Assembly (NCBI GenBank): GCA_044508835.1
Contig: JBIQHD010000001.1
Location: 62,001 to 126,000 of the forward strand
Reading direction: 5' to 3'
Origin: JAKFDI01 sp044508835
GTDB taxonomy: Bacteria; Pseudomonadota; Gammaproteobacteria; Burkholderiales; Burkholderiaceae_C
DNA length: 64,000 bases
The position numbers and the translations under genes are program-made. Shown piece after piece: positions 8,975 through 16,904 of this stretch. The stretch's first letter is position 1. Every line of letters begins with the position of its first letter. The notes beneath the pieces were generated by a model, which had not been told where the DNA came from, searched no databases, and saw only the letters and a program-made list of their open reading frames with translations.

Positions 8975-9856
8975 ATGCCCGCTTCCGCCGTCGCCCTCGT
9001 CCTCGCCGCCGCGCTGCTGCATGCGCTGTGGAACATCGCGCTCAAGCGGGCGGGCAGCGACCGCTGGATGCCGCTCATCACGGCGCTGACGATCCTGGGG
9101 GTGTGGGCGCCGGTGGGCCTGTGGTTCGGCATCGACGCGGTGCCGCACTGGGGCGCCACCGAGTGGGGGCTGATGCTGGCCAGCGGCCTCACCCACGTCG
9201 TCTACTTCCACGTGCTGCTGCGCGGCTACCGCCAGAGCGACCTCACGGTGGTCTACCCGGTGGCGCGCGGCACTGGCCCGCTCATCAGCGCCTTCGGCGC
9301 GCTGCTGCTGCTCGGCGAGGCGATGACGCCCGTGGGCGTGGGCGGCGTGCTCGCCGTCACCTTCGGCGTGTTCCTCATCGCCGGCGGGCCGGGCCTGTGG
9401 CGCGCGGCGCACGAGCCGGCGCAGCGCGCCCGCGTGCACGCGGGCCTGGGCTACGGCGCGCTCACCGGCTGCCTGATCGCCGGCTACACGCTGATCGACG
9501 GCTACGCCGTGAAGGTGGCGCTGATCTCGCCCATCCTCGTCGACTACATGGGCAACCTGCTGCGCATCCCCTTCATGCTGCCCTCGGCGGCGCGCGAGCC
9601 GCGCGGCTTCATGCAGGCCTGGCGCACGCACTGGCGCACCGGCCTGTTCGTGGCGGTGGTCAGCCCGCTCGCCTACGTGCTGGTGCTGTATGCGGTGCGG
9701 CTCGCACCGCTCAGCCACGTGGCGCCGGCGCGCGAGGTGTCGATGCTGTTCGCCGCGCTGCTGGCCGGCAGCCTGCTCGGCGAGGGCGACCGCGGCCTGC
9801 GGCTGCTCGGGGCGGCCTTCATCGCCGGCGGGGTCATCGCCCTGGCGCTCGGGTGA
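8975..9856 (+). CDS. EamA/DMT family transporter
   Basis: This 293-residue integral membrane protein has about ten hydrophobic segments in two EamA halves, the usual drug/metabolite transporter architecture. The N-terminal half has LLHALWNIALKRAGSDRW and LTVVYPVARGTGPL, seen in exporters of this superfamily. The substrate is unknown. The start at 8975 begins right before the first helix. The DUF429 gene follows after 4 nt, so the two are probably one transcript. Confidence 0.85.
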   Translation: MPASAVALVLAAALLHALWNIALKRAGSDRWMPLITALTILGVWAPVGLWFGIDAVPHWGATEWGLMLASGLTHVVYFHVLLRGYRQSDLTVVYPVARGTGPLISAFGALLLLGEAMTPVGVGGVLAVTFGVFLIAGGPGLWRAAHEPAQRARVHAGLGYGALTGCLIAGYTLIDGYAVKVALISPILVDYMGNLLRIPFMLPSAAREPRGFMQAWRTHWRTGLFVAVVSPLAYVLVLYAVRLAPLSHVAPAREVSMLFAALLAGSLLGEGDRGLRLLGAAFIAGGVIALALG

Positions 9857-9860
9857 GGCG

Positions 9861-10673
9861 ATGAACGTCCCGCTTGCCGGCGTCGACTTCACCAGCCGCC
9901 CCACGCGGCGCAAGCCGATCACGGTGGCGCTCGGGACGCTGGACGACGCCGGCGCGGTGACGCTCGCGCGGCTCGACGAGCACGCCGGCTTCGACGGCTT
10001 CGCCGCCTGGCTGCGCGCGCCCGGGCCGTGGGTCGGCGGCTTCGACTTCCCCTTCGGCCTGCCGCGCGAACTGGTCGAGACGCTCGGCTGGCCGCGCGAG
10101 TGGCTGCCGCTGGTGCGCCACTACGCCGGCCTCACGCGCGCCGAGATCCGCGCCACCTTCGCCGCCTTCTGCCAGGCGCGGCCGGCGGGCGGCAAGTTCG
10201 CGCACCGCGCCTGCGACGGGCCGGCGGGCTCGTCGCCGTCGATGAAATGGGTGAACCCGCCCGTCGCCTACATGCTGCATGCCGGCGTGCCGCTGCTGCT
10301 CGACGCCGGCGTGCACCTGCCCGGCCACCACGCCGGCGACCCGTCGCGCGTGGCGCTGGAGGCCTATCCCGGCCTGCTGGCGCGCGAGGTCCTCGGCCAT
10401 CGCTCCTACAAGAGCGACGACCGCGCGCGCCAGACGCCCGAGCGCCTGCTCGCGCGCAAGGACCTGGTCGAGGCCCTGGCGCAGGGCCGCACCCGGCTCG
10501 GCCTGCGGCTGCGGCTGAGCCATGCGCAACGCGACGCGCTGGCGGACGACGCCTCGGGCGACCGGCTCGACGCGGTGCTGTGCCTGATGCAGGCGGCGTG
10601 GGCGGCGGGGGAGGTGGGTTACGGCGTGCCGCCAAACGTCGACCCGTTGGAAGGGTGGATCGTCAGCGCGTAG
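9861..10673 (+). CDS. DUF429 domain-containing protein
   Basis: The 270-residue protein is a DUF429 family member with an N-terminal GVDFTSRP stretch and GGFDFPFGLPRELVE, resembling the acidic pockets of RNase H-fold proteins. SGDRLDAVLCLMQAAWA near the C-terminus is also family-like. The function is not established. It follows the EamA gene by 4 nt. No transmembrane or signal segments are visible. Confidence 0.8.
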   Translation: MNVPLAGVDFTSRPTRRKPITVALGTLDDAGAVTLARLDEHAGFDGFAAWLRAPGPWVGGFDFPFGLPRELVETLGWPREWLPLVRHYAGLTRAEIRATFAAFCQARPAGGKFAHRACDGPAGSSPSMKWVNPPVAYMLHAGVPLLLDAGVHLPGHHAGDPSRVALEAYPGLLAREVLGHRSYKSDDRARQTPERLLARKDLVEALAQGRTRLGLRLRLSHAQRDALADDASGDRLDAVLCLMQAAWAAGEVGYGVPPNVDPLEGWIVSA

Positions 10674-10855
10674 GGAGGCGATGACGGACATGGCTCCCTC
10701 GGTTGTCAGCGGGGCTGCTCGTCGATGAAGAGTCCTCGGCGCAGCCTGCACGAAACGATCGTGAGCGTCGAGCGCGGCGGCTCGTCAGCGATGAATCCCG
10801 GCAGTGCTGACCTGCCGGGCAGATGGCCGACAGAAGAAGGGCCAGTGGAACTTCA

Positions 10856-10893
10856 ATTTCTGTATTGACAGAAATAACAGGCACTCCTAGAGT
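10856..10893 (+). promoter_or_regulatory. Promoter and palindromic operator of the GbsR/MarR-type gene
   Basis: ATTTCTGTATTGACAGAAAT (10856-10875) has perfect 8-bp arms around four bases and overlaps a consensus -35 TTGACA (10865-10870). After a 17-bp spacer comes TAGAGT (10888-10893) as -10. The start codon at 10901 lies about where transcription would begin, so the mRNA may be leaderless. A one-mismatch copy of the palindrome precedes the next operon (11457-11476). This fits autorepression. Confidence 0.72.
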
Positions 10894-10900
10894 GCTCCGC

Positions 10901-11428
10901 ATGAACCTCTCGCCGACCCTCTCCCGCTTCGTCCTGCACTGGGGCGAGATGGGCACGCGCTGGGGCGTGAACCGCACCGTGGCGCAGATCCATGCGCTGC
11001 TCTACATCACCGGCCGGCCCATGCATGCCGAGGAGATCGTCGACACGCTCGGCGTCGCGCGGTCCAACGTCAGCACCAGCATCCGCGAACTGCAGAGCTG
11101 GAAGCTGGTGCGGCTCGTGCATCTGAACGGCGACCGGCGCGACCACTTCGAGGCGTCCACCCACGTGTGGGAACTGCTGCGCACCATCGTGCGCGAGCGG
11201 CAGCAGCGCGAGATCGCGCCGACCATCGACGTGCTGCGCGAACTGCTGGCCGACCCGGCCCTCTCGCGCGATCCGGCCGATGCGAGGCTGCGCATGCGCG
11301 AGACGCTGGACCTGCTGGAAACGCTCACCGCCTGGAGCGACGAAATGCTCAAGCTCGATACCGCCACGCTGACCAAGGTGCTCAAGCTCGGCGCCCGCAT
11401 CCAGAAGCTGCTGGGGCGCGGCGCTTGA
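10901..11428 (+). CDS. GbsR/MarR family transcriptional regulator
   Basis: The 175-residue winged-helix protein resembles GbsR-type MarR relatives. The reading head is visible in PMHAEEIVDTLGVARSNVSTSIRELQSWKLV followed by a wing (HLNGDRRDHFEA), and a long helical C-terminal half probably dimerises. I use the ATG at 10901, because the in-frame ATG at 10823 lies upstream of a consensus promoter whose operator would then be coding. The operon downstream carries the same operator and is the likely target. Confidence 0.85.
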   Translation: MNLSPTLSRFVLHWGEMGTRWGVNRTVAQIHALLYITGRPMHAEEIVDTLGVARSNVSTSIRELQSWKLVRLVHLNGDRRDHFEASTHVWELLRTIVRERQQREIAPTIDVLRELLADPALSRDPADARLRMRETLDLLETLTAWSDEMLKLDTATLTKVLKLGARIQKLLGRGA

Positions 11429-11456
11429 TGCGACGGCTCGTTTTTTTTGCGCTGTT

Positions 11457-11476
11457 ATTTCTGTTTTGACTGAAAT
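11457..11476. promoter_or_regulatory. Second copy of the GbsR/MarR-type operator
   Basis: The sequence ATTTCTGTTTTGACTGAAAT differs from the operator at 10856-10875 at two positions, one in the spacer and one in the right arm. It lies 13 bases upstream of the DCC gene start and downstream of the regulator stop. A TTGACT inside it could be a -35 box, but no good -10 follows, so it may act as a roadblock. Confidence 0.6.
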
Positions 11477-11489
11477 TACTGGAGGAATC

Positions 11490-11957
11490 ATGGGCCTGTA
11501 TCCGCTGACGCTGCTGTACGACGCCGCCTGCCCCGTGTGCTCGCTCGAGATGGACAACCTGCGGGCGCGCGATGCCGGGGGCCGCCTCGTGTTCGTCGAC
11601 ATCTCGGCGCCGGGTTTCGATGCCGGCCGCTTCGGCTTCGCCCATGCGGCGGTCGATGCCCAGCTGCACGCGATCCGCGCCGACGGCACGGTGGCCATCG
11701 GCGTCGAGGCGCTGAGGCTCGCCTACGGCGCGGTCGGCCTCGGCTGGCTGCTGCGGCCGACGGGCTGGGGGCCGCTGCGCCCGGCCTTCGATCTCGGCTA
11801 CCGCGCCTTCGCGCGCCATCGCCGGCGCATCTCGCGCGCGGCGGCGCCGCTGATCGATGCGATCCGCGCCGCGCGTGCCCGGCGCATGGCCGCGGCGATG
11901 CACGCCTGCCGCGGCGGCGCATGCGCGGTGCGGCCGGGCGAGGGGAGCGAATCATGA
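11490..11957 (+). CDS. Thiol-disulfide oxidoreductase, DCC family (DUF393)
   Basis: This 155-residue protein has the family motif LLYDAACPVCSLEM near its start, where the DxxCxxC block gives the name DCC. It is otherwise a small thioredoxin-like predicted oxidoreductase with a basic C-terminal half. A GGAGGA Shine-Dalgarno ends just before the ATG at 11490. The last Cys-containing tail (HACRGGACAV) is extra to the core. It is coupled to the next gene by an ATGA overlap. Confidence 0.82.
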   Translation: MGLYPLTLLYDAACPVCSLEMDNLRARDAGGRLVFVDISAPGFDAGRFGFAHAAVDAQLHAIRADGTVAIGVEALRLAYGAVGLGWLLRPTGWGPLRPAFDLGYRAFARHRRRISRAAAPLIDAIRAARARRMAAAMHACRGGACAVRPGEGSES

Positions 11958-13285
11958 GAGTGCTCGTGTGCGGGGCGACCGGCTGCGTGGGCCGCGCGGT
12001 GGTGAATGCGCTGCGCTCGCGCGGCCACCAGGTGATCGAGGGCGCGCGCTCGGTGCCCGACGAGAGCGGCACGCTGCACGTCGATTTCATGCAGCCCATT
12101 GCGCCAGCCGAATGGGCGCGGCGGCTGGGCGCCGCGCGCGTCGACGCGGTGGTGAACTGCGTGGGCATCCTGATGGCGGTGCGGAGGCAGCGCTTCGAGC
12201 GCGTGCATGCGGCCGGCCCGATCGAGCTGTTCCGCGGCGCGGCGCTCGCGGGCGTGCGGCGGGTGGTGCAGGTTTCGGCGCTCGGCGTCGGGCGCGATGC
12301 GGCGGCGCTCGCCATGCCATACCTGCGCACCAAGCTCGAGGCGGACGACGCGCTCGCCGCGCTGCCGCTCGACGGGGCGGTGGTCCGGCCCTCGCTGGTC
12401 TACGGCCCGCGCAGCCAGAGCGGCGCGCTCTTCGCGCTGCTGGCGAGCCTGCCGGTGGTCTCGCTGCCCGGCCGGGGCGAGCAGCGCGTGCAGCCGCTGC
12501 ATGTGTTCGAGCTGGCCGAGGCGATCGCGCGGCTGCTGGAGCAGGCGGCGCCGGCGCGCGGGGTGTACGAGCTCGGCGGCGCCGAGGTGCTGCGCTACCG
12601 CGACATGCTCGCCCGCTACCGCGCCGCGATGCGGCTCGGGCCGGCGTGGTGGCTGCCCTTGCCGATGCCGCTCATGCGCCTGTCGGCCTGGGCGGCCGAG
12701 GCGCTGCCGCAGAAGGTGCTGTGCGGCGACACGATCCGCCTGCTCGAACGCGGCAGCGTGGCTGCGCCCAACGCCGCGGCGGCGCTGCTCGGCCGCGAGC
12801 CGACGGCGATGGCGCGCGGCCTCGCGGTCACGCCGCCGGCGCCGCTGGTCGACCTGTCGGTGCGGCTGAGCCCCGGCGTCGCGGTCCTGCTGCGTGCCTC
12901 GCTCGCCACGATGTGGCTCTACACCGCCTTCATCAGCGCGCTGCTGCCGCACGAGTCGGGCGTGCTGCGGCTGCTCGAGCGCTGTGGCTTCGAGGGGGCG
13001 GCAGGCTGGGCGGCGCTGGCGGCGTCGTGCGTGCTCAACGCCGGGCTTGGCGTGGCGACGCTGCGGCATCCCGGCGCGCTCACGTATGCGGTGCAGGTGG
13101 CGGCCATCGCCGGCTACACCGGCATGGCCGCCTGGCACATGCCCGAACTCACGCTGGACCACTGCGGACCGCTCGTGAAGAACGTGCCGGTGCTGATGCT
13201 GGTGCTGCTGCTGTGGAAGGCCGACGGCGCGGTCGAAGTCACACGTCCGGCTTCCTCGCCCAGAACAGCCCGGTACGCGCCGTGA
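11954..13285 (+). CDS. SDR-type NAD(P)-binding protein fused to a DoxX-like membrane domain
   Basis: The 443-residue protein starts with a Rossmann motif GATGCVGRAVV and an atypical-SDR domain of about 290 residues (VVRPSLVYGPRS is typical). Four hydrophobic helices in a DoxX-like domain then span roughly residues 310 to 430. Such fusions are seen in Proteobacteria, and a role in membrane redox or quinone/sugar-nucleotide modification is possible but unproven. It is coupled to the DCC gene, so the operon pairs a thiol protein with a membrane-anchored oxidoreductase. Its 3' end overlaps the convergent methyltransferase gene by 47 bp. Confidence 0.82.
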   Translation: MRVLVCGATGCVGRAVVNALRSRGHQVIEGARSVPDESGTLHVDFMQPIAPAEWARRLGAARVDAVVNCVGILMAVRRQRFERVHAAGPIELFRGAALAGVRRVVQVSALGVGRDAAALAMPYLRTKLEADDALAALPLDGAVVRPSLVYGPRSQSGALFALLASLPVVSLPGRGEQRVQPLHVFELAEAIARLLEQAAPARGVYELGGAEVLRYRDMLARYRAAMRLGPAWWLPLPMPLMRLSAWAAEALPQKVLCGDTIRLLERGSVAAPNAAAALLGREPTAMARGLAVTPPAPLVDLSVRLSPGVAVLLRASLATMWLYTAFISALLPHESGVLRLLERCGFEGAAGWAALAASCVLNAGLGVATLRHPGALTYAVQVAAIAGYTGMAAWHMPELTLDHCGPLVKNVPVLMLVLLLWKADGAVEVTRPASSPRTARYAP

Positions 13286-14015
13286 ACGAGCCGTCCGCCT
13301 CGACGCGCAGCGCCTGCTGCACCTCGCGCGGCGCCTCCTGCTGCAGCGTGCGCAGCATGGCCACGCGCCCGGGCGGGGTGCGCATGCGCTCCACCCAGGG
13401 GGTGAAGTCCAGCCGCAGCGGCCAGTGCTCGTGCGCCACGTCGACGAGGCCCGCGCCGTGCAGCAGCGCCTGCCACCGCGAGGCGCTGCGGTTGCGCACG
13501 TGCGAGCGGTCGCGCAGCAGCTCCATCGCCTGCAGGTGGGTGTCCACCAGCGCGTCCTCGTCGCCCAGCACGTCGATCACGAGCAGGGCGCCGCCGGGCT
13601 CGAGCACCCGCACGAGCTCGGGCAGCGCCTGCTCCAGCCGCGTCCAGTGGTGCGCGCTGTAGCGCGTGGCGACGACGCGAAAGCTCCCGTCGCCGAAGGG
13701 CAGCGACTCGGCGCTCGCCTGTGCCGTCTCGATGTGCGCCCAGCCGCGCTCGCGCGCCACCTCCTGCACGCAGGCCAGCATGGCCGCGGACGGATCGGCC
13801 GCCACCAGGCGGGCGACGGCCGGCGCCAGGGCGAAGCTCAGGTGGCCGGCGCCGCAGCCGACGTCCAGGGCGCTGCCGCCGCCGGCCGGCACGAAGGCCG
13901 CGACCCGCTGCGCCGCGCGCTCGAGGTCCGGCCCGCGGGCGTGCACCGCGCTGGCGAGGTAGGCGCGCGCCTGCGGATCGAACTGCGCGTGGGCGGTCTG
14001 GTCGTGGGAAATCAT
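13239..14015 (-). CDS. Class I SAM-dependent methyltransferase
   Basis: The 258-residue protein has the SAM-binding glycine loop LDVGCGAGHLSFAL, an acidic motif II region (VAADPSAAML) and SLPFGDGSFRVVATRYSAHHW, as in UbiE/MenG-like methyltransferases of Methyltransf_11 type. The substrate is unknown. The ATG at 14015 gives MISHDQTAHAQFDPQA, a usual beginning for the group. An earlier in-frame ATG adds only a basic leader. It is divergent from an MmyB-type regulator that may control it. Confidence 0.85.
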   Translation of the reverse strand: MISHDQTAHAQFDPQARAYLASAVHARGPDLERAAQRVAAFVPAGGGSALDVGCGAGHLSFALAPAVARLVAADPSAAMLACVQEVARERGWAHIETAQASAESLPFGDGSFRVVATRYSAHHWTRLEQALPELVRVLEPGGALLVIDVLGDEDALVDTHLQAMELLRDRSHVRNRSASRWQALLHGAGLVDVAHEHWPLRLDFTPWVERMRTPPGRVAMLRTLQQEAPREVQQALRVEADGSFTARTGLFWARKPDV

Positions 14016-14127
14016 TCGCGGTCTCCGTCGAAGGGCAGGAAGCGGCCACGATAGACGCACCCGGATGCTGGTACAAGACTGCTGCTTATCCTATGAGTGG
14101 AAGCCACCCCTTCCGTCCTCCACGCCC

Positions 14128-14955
14128 ATGCCCATGCCACCTGCCGCCCCTGCGACCAGCAATGCCGCCGAGCCCAACCTGCTGGGCGACTTCCTGCGCG
14201 CCCGGCGCGAGCGCCTGCGCCCGGACGACTTCGGCCTGCCGCGCGGCGCGCGCCGCCGCGCGCCCGGCCTGCGGCGCGAGGAAGTGGCCGCCCTGTGCGG
14301 CGTGAGCCCGACCTGGATCACCTGGATCGAGCAGGGCCGGGCCGCGTCGGTCTCGCCGCAGACGCTGGCCGCCATCGCCGACGGCCTGAAGCTGTCGGCC
14401 GCGGAGCGCGCCTACCTGTTCGGCATCGCGCCGCCGCGCGCCGGCGCGGCCGGGCCGGTGGCCGAGCCGGAGCCCGGCCCGCAGCCGCTGTCGATGCTCG
14501 TCGAGGCGGTGCGCACGCCCGCCTACGTGCTCGACCGGCACTGGGACGCGGTGGTATGGAACAGGCCGGCGGCCGAGCTCTTCGCCGACTGGCTCGGCCG
14601 GCGCGGGGCGGGGCAGGGGCACAGCCGCAACCTGCTGCGCTACGTGTTCACCGACCCGCGGGCGCGCTCGCTCATCGTCGACTGGACCGAGCGCGCGCCG
14701 CGGCTGGTCGCCGAATACCGCGCCGACACCGCGGCCTGGCACGACGACCCGGTGCGCCGGGCGCAGGTGGAGGCGCTGTGCTTCGCGAGCGCCGATTTCG
14801 CGGCGGCCTGGCGCTCGCAGCAGGTGCTGGCGCGCGAGGGCGGGCTGCGCCGCTTCCTGCACCCGAAGCGCGGCCCGTGCCGCTACCGGCAGTTCACGCT
14901 GCGGGTGGCGGGGCGGGCGGAGCTGAAGTTCGCGGTGCTTGCGCCCGAGAGCTGA
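14128..14955 (+). CDS. Helix-turn-helix regulator with MmyB-like ligand domain
   Basis: The protein has an N-terminal HTH (LGDFLRARRERLRPDDFGLP...GLRREEVAALCGVSPTWITWIEQGR) and a C-terminal MmyB-type domain (TPAYVLDRHWDAVVWNRPAAELF), a PAS-like fold reported to bind fatty acids in relatives. The start is uncertain. An ATG at 14065 is in frame and gives 296 residues. I prefer 14128 because the extra 21 residues are not family-like and a -10-like TATCCT occurs at 14087-14092. It is divergent from the methyltransferase gene. Confidence 0.83.
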   Translation: MPMPPAAPATSNAAEPNLLGDFLRARRERLRPDDFGLPRGARRRAPGLRREEVAALCGVSPTWITWIEQGRAASVSPQTLAAIADGLKLSAAERAYLFGIAPPRAGAAGPVAEPEPGPQPLSMLVEAVRTPAYVLDRHWDAVVWNRPAAELFADWLGRRGAGQGHSRNLLRYVFTDPRARSLIVDWTERAPRLVAEYRADTAAWHDDPVRRAQVEALCFASADFAAAWRSQQVLAREGGLRRFLHPKRGPCRYRQFTLRVAGRAELKFAVLAPES

Positions 14956-14962
14956 TCCCGGA

Positions 14963-15060
14963 AAACCGTTCGCACTGAGCTTGTCGAAGTGCCAGTGCGC
15001 AGCAGGGGCTCCCTTCGTCAAGCTCAGGACGATCGGAAATGCCAGGCTCGGCCCGAACGG
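14963..15060. repeat. Intergenic CTTCGACAAGCTCAG-type repeats
   Basis: CCGTTCGCACTGAGCTTGTC begins at 14966, and an imperfect inverse unit CTTCGTCAAGCTCAG follows at 15013-15027. Degenerate CCCGAACGG completes the pair near 15053. It lies between the convergent MmyB-type and hexapeptide-repeat genes. It is the same family as at 5130, 32146 and 35956. Confidence 0.75.
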
Positions 15061-15076
15061 TTCTTCTCGTTGGGCC

Positions 15077-15949
15077 TCACGCCAGCGCGGCGCCGCCCCA
15101 CCACCCGCTCATCAGCCCCTCGGGCCGCATGCCGGCGTGCACCTGCGCGCTCGATTCCCAGGCGTCGACGCGCACGTTGAGCCCGGCGTAGACGCCGTAG
15201 CCGGCGCCGGCGCGGATCTCCTGCCGCGCGAACAGGCTCTCGCCGGCCTTGATGGCGCCCTCGGCCACGATGGCCTCGCCCGCGCGGATGCCCCAGCCGG
15301 CCTCGAGGTGCATGCCGCAGCGGATCGCGGCGCCCGACTCGATGCCGTGCACGGCCTGGATGCTCTCGGGGCTGGTGAGGGTGCCGCCCACGCGCAGGCT
15401 CTTGGCGCAGCGCACCGCGCCCAGCGCGACCAGGTCGTGCCCGACCGCCGTGTTGCCGCCGAGCGTGAGCGGGCCGCCGCAGCGCAGCTCCCAGCCGGCG
15501 CGCAGCTCGCCGCCGCAGCGGAGGGCCTCCTCGGCCTCCACGTGCCAGCCGGCCCTGAGGTCGCCGCCGCAGTGCAGCGTGCCGCCGCTGCGGATGCCGC
15601 CGCCGGCGACGAGGTCCTCGCCCGCCGTGATGGCGCGGCCGGCGCGGATGCTGCCGCCGGCGCGCAGCGTGCGGCCGGCGCGCAGCACCGAGCCGGCCTC
15701 GATGCCGCCGCGCACGTGCACCGTGCCGGCGAACACGAGGGCATCCACTTCCAGCTCGTCGAGTTCGAGCACGGCGTCGGTGGGGCCGAACTGGTCGAGC
15801 AGCCAGCAGGCGTCGTCGATGCGGTGGTCGGCGACCAGCGCGTCCAGCAGCTCCTGGTAGTCGCCCCCGTTGTGATGGTTCCGCACGAACCAGCGGAAGC
15901 CGTCCGCGCAGGGGCGCTTGGCCTTGACAGTCTTCTTGGTGAGATCCAT
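15077..15949 (-). CDS. Hexapeptide-repeat solenoid protein of unknown function
   Basis: I do not recognise a characterised family. The 290-residue protein has a globular N-terminus of about 70 residues (ADGFRWFVRNHHNGGDYQELL and DACWLLDQFG). From residue 71 to about 256 come roughly 30 consecutive six-residue units of the form [LIV]-x-[AC]-G-x-x, such as LRAGRT, LRAGGS, IRAGRA and IKAGES. This periodicity predicts a left-handed parallel beta-helix of about ten turns. Several units carry Cys at the third position. No signal peptide or acyltransferase active-site loop is seen. It could be a scaffold or filament-like protein. The start at 15949 is the first Met after a low-complexity region. Confidence 0.7.
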   Translation of the reverse strand: MDLTKKTVKAKRPCADGFRWFVRNHHNGGDYQELLDALVADHRIDDACWLLDQFGPTDAVLELDELEVDALVFAGTVHVRGGIEAGSVLRAGRTLRAGGSIRAGRAITAGEDLVAGGGIRSGGTLHCGGDLRAGWHVEAEEALRCGGELRAGWELRCGGPLTLGGNTAVGHDLVALGAVRCAKSLRVGGTLTSPESIQAVHGIESGAAIRCGMHLEAGWGIRAGEAIVAEGAIKAGESLFARQEIRAGAGYGVYAGLNVRVDAWESSAQVHAGMRPEGLMSGWWGGAALA

Positions 15950-16395
15950 GGCGATGAAGGCATGCGAAGTGCCGCGAACGCATCGCGGCGGAACGTGCAG
16001 CGCTTCGGGACGGGGTGGCATGACGGGCCGGCCGTCCTCGCGCCGCACGGCGCGTGCAGGAGCCGCGGGGCTCCTCCGGTCGATGCCGTGCGGGGAGGCC
16101 GGGGGGTCAGCGTGATGCGCCCGGGCCGCCGCGCACGGCCAGGAAAGGCACGGCGGTGACACCCGGGGCATCGAGGTTCGCGGCGGCGCGGCGGCGCACG
16201 CTCGGGGCCTCTTGCGCCGCGCACGACCGGGCCGCCGCGGGATGCGGGGCATGGGCGCGGGCGGCGAGGGCGCGGAGGGCGGCGGGCATGGCGGCGAAAG
16301 GGGGCGGAAGACGGCGGCCCGCGGGCGGGCGCAGGGCATGGATTATCGCCGCGGGGCCGGGCCGCCCGGGGCCGCCGCTTAAAATCGCGGCCTCC
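15950..16395. other. 446-bp divergent intergenic region
   Basis: The stretch separates the hexapeptide-repeat gene from the small secreted-protein gene. Reading frames run through it on both strands, but their translations are Pro/Arg/Ala-rich and show no domain. I see no RNA gene or convincing promoter in it. Promoters of both flanking genes should lie here. Confidence 0.5.
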
Positions 16396-16728
16396 ATGCT
16401 GCTACGCGCCGTCGCCCTCGTTCTCGCCCTCGTCCTGTCGTGGCCTGCCTTCACGGCGCACGGGCAGGCCGCGTCGGCCGTGGCGACGGGCGCCGAAGTG
16501 GCGGCCCTGGCGACGGGCCATGACGGCCCGGTGGGCGACCCTCTGCTGGACGACGCCGCTACGGCGCAGGCCGAAGGGTCTCCCGAAATCCAGGCGCTGA
16601 TCCTCGCGGCCGCCGCGGCGCCCCTGCCGCCGTGCGGCATGGCGCATCCCCGCCCCTACGCGGCGGCGGTGCGCGTGGCGCCCTACCTCGACGGGCCCCA
16701 GCGCCCGCCCAGCGCCCGGCTCGCCTGA
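16396..16728 (+). CDS. Small secreted protein of unknown function
   Basis: The 110-residue product begins with a typical signal peptide (MLLRAVALVLALVLSWPAF followed by TAHGQA), predicting export to the periplasm. The mature part is Ala/Pro-rich with a single Cys and no recognised domain. Coding status is supported by the signal peptide and reading frame only. It could be a poorly conserved lineage-specific protein. A Bax1-I gene follows after 176 nt. Confidence 0.5.
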   Translation: MLLRAVALVLALVLSWPAFTAHGQAASAVATGAEVAALATGHDGPVGDPLLDDAATAQAEGSPEIQALILAAAAAPLPPCGMAHPRPYAAAVRVAPYLDGPQRPPSARLA

Positions 16729-16904
16729 CCGGCGCCGGACCCCGCACCCGGCGCGGCGCGCGCGGCTGAAGCCGCCGCCCCGCCGCCCACGCAGATTCCC
16801 GCCCGCCGCGTGCGCGCCGTCGCCGGCGGCATGCCGCATCCGCGTCCCCAGCGTTCCCCGCGTCTTGCAACGCCTTCCACGTTCCCACCCACCGAGGTCC
16901 CCTC

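Noticed and set aside
15077..15949. Considered as a hexapeptide acyltransferase
   Set aside because: No catalytic His loop or CoA-binding features are visible, and the repeats are uninterrupted.
15950..16395. Reading frames extending the hexapeptide-repeat gene upstream
   Set aside because: The extension is Pro/Arg-rich and non-repetitive. The recognisable domain begins right after the Met at 15949.
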